A DNA stretch of 64,000 nt, taken from assembly GCF_004768785.1 (NCBI RefSeq), contig NZ_SRMQ01000003.1, forward strand, positions 62,001 through 126,000. Reading direction: 5' to 3'. Source of the stretch: Caproiciproducens galactitolivorans. GTDB taxonomy: Bacteria; Bacillota; Clostridia; Oscillospirales; Acutalibacteraceae. The notes under the pieces are model-generated. The model had not been told where the DNA came from. It saw only the letters and a list, made by a program, of their open reading frames with translations, and ran no database searches. Shown piece by piece: positions 58,881-64,000 of this stretch (position 1 is the first letter of the stretch; the number at the start of each line of letters is the position of its first letter). The position numbers and the translations under genes were made by a program.

Positions 58881-58901
58881 CCCCCGGCCATTGGCCGGGG
58901 G
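58881..58901 (-). terminator. terminator of the chemoreceptor gene
   Basis: CCCCCGGCC-ATT-GGCCGGGGG (58881-58889, 58893-58901). On the minus strand four T follow. It lies 12 bases past the stop. Confidence 0.7.
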
Positions 58902-58913
58902 GCAGGTGTTTAG

Positions 58914-61031
58914 TTAATATTTATCGGTCGGCAAGGAATACGGTTCCGTATTCGCTTCGGGAAAGTCAGACATATCCGGCTCGGGAGTGTTGCAAGGATC
59001 TTCTTGAACCGGTAAAGCCGTGGATTGTGGCGCTTGAGCGCTGCGGAACCCCTTAAGCTTGAAATTATCAACCAGCTCGCGCAGCATTTTTGCCTGGCTG
59101 TATAGTTCTTCGCTCGCCGCCGCGCTTTCCTCCGCCGTAGCGGAATTGGTCTGAACTACTGCGGAAACCTGATCCACGCCCTGTGTAATCTGGGTAATGG
59201 AATTGGACTGATCGTTTGCCGCTTCGGTAATATTGTCCACTAGCGAAATGATTTCCTGGGTTCCCGACACCACCGCGGTAAGGGTTTCCGCCGTTCTGTC
59301 GGCGATTTTCATGCCGTTGTCCACCGCGTCGATTGCGCTTTGGATCAAAGATGTGGTGTTTTTCGCGGCCTCGGCGCTCTTTCCTGCAAGATTCCGGACT
59401 TCATCCGCTACAACGGCGAAGCCTTTTCCTGCGGCGCCTGCCCTTGCCGCTTCAACCGCGGCGTTCAAAGCGAGGATGTTGGTCTGGAACGCGATATCCT
59501 CAATCGCCTTGTTGATCTTGCTGATTTCATTGGATGTACTGCTGATTTTATTCATCGCCTCAATCATGAGCTGCATTTCCTGGTTTGTCTGGCGCAGGAT
59601 TTCGGCAACGTCTTTCACCGTATCCTTAGTTTCCTGCGAATTGGCGGCGCTGTTCTTCACCTGTGTTGAAATTTCATTGATGGAGGCGGAAAGCTCTTCA
59701 ATAGAACTGGCCTGTTCCGTCGCGCCCTGCGAAAGCGCCTGCGAACCGCCGGAGACCTGCTCGGCGCTGGAACTGACCCGTTCCGAAGCCTGGCTGATTT
59801 TTGTCATGGTTTCATTCAATTTTGAAACGATGTTTTCCATTGAGGATTTGATTTCTTGGAATTCCCCGGCGTAGGGAACGCTGCTCCGCACGTCCAAATT
59901 GCCCTGTGCAATTTCGCCGAGGACGGAGGAAATATCGCTGATAATCAATCGGAAATTCTGAACCATTTGGTTGATTTTTTCAGAAACTATTCCCATTTCG
60001 TCGCGTTTGCGGATCTGCAGGTTTATGTTCAGGTCGCCCTGGGACATCTGGTCGATCGCAGTAACGACGTCTGTAATCGGCTTGGTGAGTCTTCCGGCAA
60101 GTTTCGTGGTAAAGACGAGGGAAAGAATCAGGGCCAGCATACCAAGGATTACCATGCCGATGGCGGAGCGTGTTACGCTGGAAAGAAATTCGGACTGCAA
60201 TGCGGTAACATTGACGGACCAGCCGTTTGTTTTTTCGATTGGCGCGTAGGAACCGAATTTGGCAGTATTATTAAAGTTGTAAAAGGCAAAACCCGCTTTT
60301 CCGTGAATCATATCGTTTTCTAAAGCGGCGACTTCACGGTATTTTGCAGGCTCTTTTTTGGCGGCTTCCAGATTGTTGTGTTTGTTCAGAACCAATGAAA
60401 AATCGTTGTTCGCAATCTGTACGCCTTTATCATTTATTATGTAAGTACTTCCGTTGTCGCCCATTTTCACACCGGAAACAATGGAGCCGATTACGGAATA
60501 CGGAATTTTCAAAAGAATGATGCTGGTTTCATAAGGCTGAATATATTCAAAATAGGCGGTGTCGCCTTCAATAATCGGATCGCTTAAAAAATCGGAGCTG
60601 CTGTATTTCACATGGTTGTACGCGGGGTCGTCCGTGTAGCTTTTACCGGAAATCTGGGAATACCCGGACGGGCTTAATATATCAATTTCCGTCAGGCTGT
60701 ACTGCTGACAGGTGTTGTTCAGAAACGTTTTCATCTGATCCTTACTGACGTACATGTTTTTGTACATGCCGACGGTCTGGGCAATCAAGGAGAAAGTCTG
60801 AATTTGCTGGGTCACTTTTCCGGAAACGAGCTTTGACGACTGCTTGATGCTTTTTTCCAGAGAATCCCTTGTGGAATTATACGTGAAAAAGATCGACACA
60901 CAGGTAAGTAGAAGAATAACACCGCTGATGCTGATGGATACAAGGCGAAGCAAATCATTCTTTATGCTTTCCTTTTTCATCTTTTTATTCGCATTTTTTA
61001 CAAGGTTGATATTACTTATCCTTTTCAACAC
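58914..61031 (-). CDS. methyl-accepting chemotaxis protein
   Basis: 705 residues. First span about 24-50, then an extracytoplasmic dCache-like sensor (about 55-285; '[21 protein letters not shown]'), second span near 288-310, HAMP (310-365), and a cytoplasmic signalling domain whose hairpin tip carries '[20 protein letters not shown]' and '[12 protein letters not shown]'. It starts at GTG 61031 or TTG three bases later, behind GGAGG. The ligand is unknown; dCache sensors often bind amino acids or organic acids. A sigma-D-type promoter controls it. Confidence 0.92.
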   Translation of the reverse strand: MLKRISNINLVKNANKKMKKESIKNDLLRLVSISISGVILLLTCVSIFFTYNSTRDSLEKSIKQSSKLVSGKVTQQIQTFSLIAQTVGMYKNMYVSKDQMKTFLNNTCQQYSLTEIDILSPSGYSQISGKSYTDDPAYNHVKYSSSDFLSDPIIEGDTAYFEYIQPYETSIILLKIPYSVIGSIVSGVKMGDNGSTYIINDKGVQIANNDFSLVLNKHNNLEAAKKEPAKYREVAALENDMIHGKAGFAFYNFNNTAKFGSYAPIEKTNGWSVNVTALQSEFLSSVTRSAIGMVILGMLALILSLVFTTKLAGRLTKPITDVVTAIDQMSQGDLNINLQIRKRDEMGIVSEKINQMVQNFRLIISDISSVLGEIAQGNLDVRSSVPYAGEFQEIKSSMENIVSKLNETMTKISQASERVSSSAEQVSGGSQALSQGATEQASSIEELSASINEISTQVKNSAANSQETKDTVKDVAEILRQTNQEMQLMIEAMNKISSTSNEISKINKAIEDIAFQTNILALNAAVEAARAGAAGKGFAVVADEVRNLAGKSAEAAKNTTSLIQSAIDAVDNGMKIADRTAETLTAVVSGTQEIISLVDNITEAANDQSNSITQITQGVDQVSAVVQTNSATAEESAAASEELYSQAKMLRELVDNFKLKGFRSAQAPQSTALPVQEDPCNTPEPDMSDFPEANTEPYSLPTDKY

Positions 61032-61063
61032 AATACCTCCAATTCGTTCTATTGCTAATAGAA

Positions 61064-61090
61064 TTATCGGATAGAAAAATAAATAATTTA
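61064..61090 (-). promoter_or_regulatory. sigma-D (FliA-type) promoter of the chemoreceptor
   Basis: Minus strand TAAA (61087-61090), 15-base spacer, TCCGATAA (61064-61071), 33 bases before the start. One base off the TAAA-N15-GCCGATAA flagellar consensus. Confidence 0.75.
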
Positions 61091-61185
61091 GGGGTGATGG
61101 TTAAATTGTGTCAAAAAATTGGGGATTTTGCGACTATATTTAATAACTTAATTTTTTTGTGCGGAAAATAGAGGCGGCTTTTTTA

Positions 61186-61386
61186 TCATGGGAAAATTCG
61201 GTCATTTCTTTCCAGCGGCGCTTCGGCATGTGGCTCATGCGGCAGCACGGGTTGTGCCGCCCTTCGGATGGAGGTCAGAACCAGTTCGGCCCGCTGAGGG
61301 TCGGTCGCAATCTCGCACGTGAAAAAATAAAATAAAGTGCGCCCCGACAGTAATTGCGAGCGCGTCGTTTCATAAAGAAAGCCGAA
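61186..61386 (-). pseudogene. protein-coding remnant without a start codon
   Basis: A minus-strand frame of 66 codons, open from a TGA at 61387-61389 to a TGA at 61186. It has no ATG, GTG or TTG near its beginning but reads as normal protein (for example 'LFYFFTCEIATDPQRAELVL' and 'TSIRRAAQPVLPHEPHAEAP'), unlike random frames in this AT-rich gap. It is probably the C-terminal remnant of a lost gene. The family is not recognised. Confidence 0.35.
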
Positions 61387-61741
61387 TCACCGGGGGATGG
61401 AGATAGACGAACGCGGAGCAAACGCCGGGATTCCCTCCCCAGCCCTCGCAAAAAAAGTTTGATTAAACTTTCAATTTGCGCGGGTTCCGCTTTTCAGCAG
61501 GGAAGCGATGTTTGCTTGAAAACGTAAGACTTCGAAAGGGAATAAAGCTGTAGGAAAGCAAACAAGGCGCGAAAACAGGGTCGCCGAGTTCATCTTTTGT
61601 TCAAATAAGATTCGATTTTGACAAAAAAGTTGTTATGATTTATAATAAATCTTATAAAAGTGCAGAAATTCGAGAAAAAGCGCCGGAATTACGTCCAAAA
61701 GGAAATCACTTTCGAAAGATTATATTTTTTACAAAAAATAG
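61387..61741. other. intergenic region upstream of the deoR gene
   Basis: About 350 bases with no supported gene. It contains a palindrome AAAGTTT-GATT-AAACTTT (61454-61471), which may be a regulatory site, and AT-rich leader sequence toward the deoR promoter. Confidence 0.4.
61709..61718. promoter_or_regulatory. CTTTCGAAAG palindrome, candidate DeoR operator
   Basis: A perfect 10-bp palindrome. A related TGAAAGATTTCG occurs at 61749-61760, overlapping the promoter spacer. Repeated TTTCG/CGAAA units are typical of DeoR-family operators, so autoregulation is plausible. Confidence 0.4.
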
Positions 61742-61770
61742 TTGACTTTTGAAAGATTTCGATATAAAAT
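61742..61770 (+). promoter_or_regulatory. promoter of the deoR-dhaK-like-dhaL operon
   Basis: TTGACT (61742-61747), 17-base spacer, TAAAAT (61765-61770). An alternative -10 TATAAA at 61763 has 15-base spacing. It lies about 28 bases before the start. Confidence 0.5.
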
Positions 61771-61797
61771 AAAAACGCAACGAAAGGTAGGAAGCAA

Positions 61798-62580
61798 ATG
61801 CTGACTGTTGAAAAAAAGAATCTGATTCTTTCAATGCTGGAGAAAAAGCCCGTTGTAACCGTGCCGGAGCTGAGCGAGGTGCTGGGAACCTCCGAGGTAA
61901 CGGTTCGGAAGATTCTCAACGAGATGGACGACGAGGGGCTTTTACGGCGTACCCGCGGCGGAGCGGTCAATATTACCACAATTCGCGAGTTTGAGGAAAA
62001 GGAAAAAGAGAAAAAGAACACGAAGGAAAAACGCGCGATCGCCAAAAAAGCCTACGAGTACATCAATAACTCCGACACCGTTTTTATCGATGCCGGCTCC
62101 ACAACGCTGGAATTGGTGCGCGAAATTAAGAACGGCAACAAACGCGATATTGTTGTGATTACCAACGCGCTGAATATTGCATTTGAACTTTTGGACGCTG
62201 ACGACATTGAATTGGTCTTTATCGGCGGAAGCGTACGCCACAAAATCATGTCCTGCGTCGGCGGCTTTGCGGAAAACACGATTAACAGCCTGTGCATGGA
62301 TAAGGCGTTTATCGGATGCAACAGCATTACGGTGGAAACGGGGATCACAACCCCGAACCTTTACGAAGCGCAGGTGAAGCAGTGCGTATTGAGAGCTGCG
62401 CGGGAAACCATATTAATATCGGATTCTTCCAAATTTGGGCACACATCCATGGCACGGATTAGTCCGATTAAGAATATCACCAGGCTGATTACAGACAATC
62501 GGATTCCCCAGCAGCTTCGGAACCAGATTGAAAGCACCGGGGTGGATTTGGTCGTGGTGGACCCCGGGGAAGACAGTTAA
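61798..62580 (+). CDS. DeoR-family regulator
   Basis: 260 residues. N-terminal DeoR helix-turn-helix (about 1-57; 'VPELSEVLGTSEVTVRKILNEM') and the DeoR sensor domain, which resembles ribose-5-phosphate isomerase ('VFIDAGSTTLELV', 'FIGGSVRHKIMSCVG'). It is first in an operon with two dihydroxyacetone-kinase-like genes and probably represses it until a sugar phosphate binds. Confidence 0.88.
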   Translation: MLTVEKKNLILSMLEKKPVVTVPELSEVLGTSEVTVRKILNEMDDEGLLRRTRGGAVNITTIREFEEKEKEKKNTKEKRAIAKKAYEYINNSDTVFIDAGSTTLELVREIKNGNKRDIVVITNALNIAFELLDADDIELVFIGGSVRHKIMSCVGGFAENTINSLCMDKAFIGCNSITVETGITTPNLYEAQVKQCVLRAARETILISDSSKFGHTSMARISPIKNITRLITDNRIPQQLRNQIESTGVDLVVVDPGEDS

Positions 62581-62594
62581 GGGAGACATCGGCT

Positions 62595-63599
62595 TTGAAT
62601 AAGATAATCAATCAACCGGAACAGATGATAAAGGAAATGATCGAAGGCTATATTGCTACCTGCCCCGATCTGTTCGAACCGCTTCCGGATTATAAGGGTA
62701 TCCTGATGAAGCGGAAAAAGGACAAGGTATCCATTGTAACGGGCGGCGGCTCCGGAAACGAACCCTGGATCCTCGGTTATGTGGGCGAAGGGCTGGCAGA
62801 TGGTGCGGCTTTGGGAAATGTGTATATCGCGCCGCCGGCGCGGGCTATTCTGAATGTGACCAAAGCGGTCAACCACGAAAAGGGCGTTATTTATATCTGT
62901 ACGAACCATGCGGGCGACGTGCTGAACTTCGAATTGGTCGGCGAGCTTGCCCAACTGGACGGCATCGACACGCGCTGTGTGTTTGTTGCGGACGATATCA
63001 CAAGCGCGCCGAGGGAAAAGCAGGAAGAACGCCGCGGCGTGGCGGGCGTTGCGCTGGTGATGAAGGTTGCGGGCGGTGCTTGCGACGCGGGGCTTCCGCT
63101 GGATGAAGCCGTGCGCGTAATTCAGAAGGCCAACCGGAATACGTTTACGTTCAGCGTTACCACCTCGCCCGGATACCTGCCGAGCGGCAAGGCCATGTGC
63201 GAGCTGCCGGAGGGCTTCATCGAATACGGCATGGGCTTTAACGGCGAGCCGGGCGTGCTCCGCACGGGACTGAAACCGGCGGATGAAATCGCCGATACCA
63301 TGATGGATTATCTTCTGAAGGACTGCGGGGCTTGTGCCGGGGACGAAGTTGCCGTTATGGTGAACGGCTTTGGGTTTACCAGCCTGCTGGAGCTCTGCAT
63401 TGTAAACCGCAGAGTGGCGGAGATCCTGAAGGGCAAGGGCATCAAGGTGCACGACCTCTTTATTGATTCGCTGTTCTGTCCGCAGGGAACGGGCGGTTTC
63501 TCCATTTCCATTCTGAAAGTGGACGAGGAACTGAAACGTTATTATGATATGCCGGCGTATTCGCCATTCTTTAAAAAAAACAACCGCCCGCGCGGATGA
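62595..63599 (+). CDS. DhaK-like kinase subunit with both Dha-binding His replaced by Asn
   Basis: 334 residues, full-length DhaK fold. Family landmarks are kept (GGGSG, 'HAGDVLNFE' with Asp108, 'GTGGFSISILKVD'). But the two histidines of classical DhaK are changed: GGGSGHEP reads GGGSGNEP (Asn55), and GIHGEPG reads GFNGEPG (Asn216). The second normally forms a covalent bond with dihydroxyacetone, so this protein should not hold Dha the usual way. Start is TTG 62595, 9 bases after GGGAG. A DhaL-like gene follows, so it is probably a two-subunit kinase for another ketose or polyol (inference). Confidence 0.85.
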   Translation: MNKIINQPEQMIKEMIEGYIATCPDLFEPLPDYKGILMKRKKDKVSIVTGGGSGNEPWILGYVGEGLADGAALGNVYIAPPARAILNVTKAVNHEKGVIYICTNHAGDVLNFELVGELAQLDGIDTRCVFVADDITSAPREKQEERRGVAGVALVMKVAGGACDAGLPLDEAVRVIQKANRNTFTFSVTTSPGYLPSGKAMCELPEGFIEYGMGFNGEPGVLRTGLKPADEIADTMMDYLLKDCGACAGDEVAVMVNGFGFTSLLELCIVNRRVAEILKGKGIKVHDLFIDSLFCPQGTGGFSISILKVDEELKRYYDMPAYSPFFKKNNRPRG

Positions 63600-63632
63600 G
63601 CGGCGGCTGGGCCTGGTGAGGAGTGCTTGTGT

Positions 63633-64000
63633 ATGAATACATTGGATACGCGCCAGCTTAAAGATATGTTTCTTTTTGTGGCGCAAAGAGTAGTGGAGAG
63701 CGAAGATTTTTTAACGGAAATTGATTTGAAACTCGGCGACGGCGACCACGGCTTCGGCATGGCGCTTGGCTTCAAAGCGGTGCAGGAGGCTTTGAAGGAC
63801 AAGGAATTCGAAACAGTGGAAAATTTGTTTCAGGAAGTCGGCATGACGCTTCTGGATACAATGGGCGGTGCCTCGGGCGTGCTCTTTGGGACGATGTTTA
63901 TCAGCGGGATTGTCGGGCTTGAACCGCACAAGGAGGCCGACCTTGCGCTTCTGGCCGGTATTTACCGCCGTTCGCTGGAGGCTTTGAAAAGGAGAGGAAA
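63633..64000 (+). CDS. dhaL: DhaL-like ATP-binding subunit, C-terminus beyond window
   Basis: The ATG at 63633 follows GAGGAG. The first 122 residues are visible. 'DLKLGDGDHGFGM' is the Mg-ADP-binding DxxxGDGDHG motif of DhaL, and 'MGGASGVLFGTMF' is the second helix-start motif. It supplies nucleotide to the upstream DhaK-like subunit. The end is cut by the window, so a fused DhaM or stop cannot be seen. Confidence 0.88.
   Translation, partial: MNTLDTRQLKDMFLFVAQRVVESEDFLTEIDLKLGDGDHGFGMALGFKAVQEALKDKEFETVENLFQEVGMTLLDTMGGASGVLFGTMFISGIVGLEPHKEADLALLAGIYRRSLEALKRRG

Noticed and set aside
61454-61471. AAAGTTT-GATT-AAACTTT palindrome as a FabT box
   Set aside because: The core GTTTGATTAAAC does not keep the TTTGA-N3-TCAAA spacing and no fatty-acid gene is near; recorded only as part of the intergenic region.
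1-64000. tRNA, rRNA, CRISPR arrays, insertion sequences and prophage genes
   Set aside because: None was recognised on either strand; the only long repeat pair is the 0.4-kb element.

Overview
The window looks like chromosome from a fermentative, motile, low-oxygen member of the Clostridia, probably of the Oscillospirales/Ruminococcaceae type (inference). The grounds are an Ech-type membrane [NiFe] hydrogenase, a FabT/FabK fatty-acid operon, an iron-sulfur serine dehydratase, a T-box leader, sigma-D-like chemotaxis promoters, AGGAGG-type ribosome binding sites and a moderately GC-rich composition with AT-rich intergenic patches. No rRNA, tRNA, CRISPR array, transposase or phage gene was recognised.

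Layout. 1-4200: the end of a Gld-like ABC export operon (ATPase, permease, GldG-like and DUF4340 proteins). 4402-5661: a CLC channel/antiporter. 5.7-7.05 kb: an AT-rich, gene-poor patch with a frameshifted small secreted-protein gene and copy A of a ~0.4-kb inverted repeat that looks like a duplicated small-RNA locus (copy B is at 37.8-38.2 kb). 7.1-13.6 kb (minus): a compact operon with a BTAD/degenerate-GGDEF regulator, a transglutaminase lipoprotein, a PilC/GspF platform, four small single-span proteins and PilT. 13.7-19.3 kb (minus): a secreted lipase, CheX, a CheY-CheX fusion, a DUF362 ferredoxin-like protein and a ROK regulator. 19.6-27.8 kb: an oligopeptide ABC importer with a large transglutaminase-fold protein. 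28.1-37.7 kb: echABCDEF-hypFCDE. 38.4-42.7 kb (minus): metF, a free-standing MetH activation domain and metH behind a T-box leader. 42.7-46.4 kb: two small paralogous proteins, a DUF436 protein, a DegV protein and sdaAB/sdaAA. 46.6-58.0 kb: fabT-degV-fabH-fabK-fabD-fabG-(FabK-like)-fabF-accB-fabZ-accC-accD-accA. 58.1-61.0 kb: a GntR regulator and a methyl-accepting chemotaxis protein with a sigma-D-type promoter. 61.8-64.0 kb: a DeoR regulator, an unusual DhaK-like protein and the start of DhaL.

How the parts fit. Ech would couple ferredoxin oxidation to H2 formation and ion pumping, and the adjacent hyp genes mature its NiFe site (HypA and HypB must lie elsewhere). The fab/acc block encodes nearly all of type II fatty-acid synthesis except acyl carrier protein. 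It is headed by a FabT-like repressor with a consensus promoter and a FabT-like operator. The methionine block is probably read through when uncharged tRNA-Met is abundant.

Most interesting points: (1) a pilus-like machine that has only the PilT retraction ATPase locally and no recognisable prepilin cleavage sites; (2) two inverted copies of an intergenic element, identical over about 284 bp, bounded by a promoter and containing conserved hairpins, terminators and a possible convergent antisense promoter; (3) a DhaK homologue in which both histidines that handle dihydroxyacetone are asparagine. All functional statements rest on reading the sequence and family knowledge; no database search was run.
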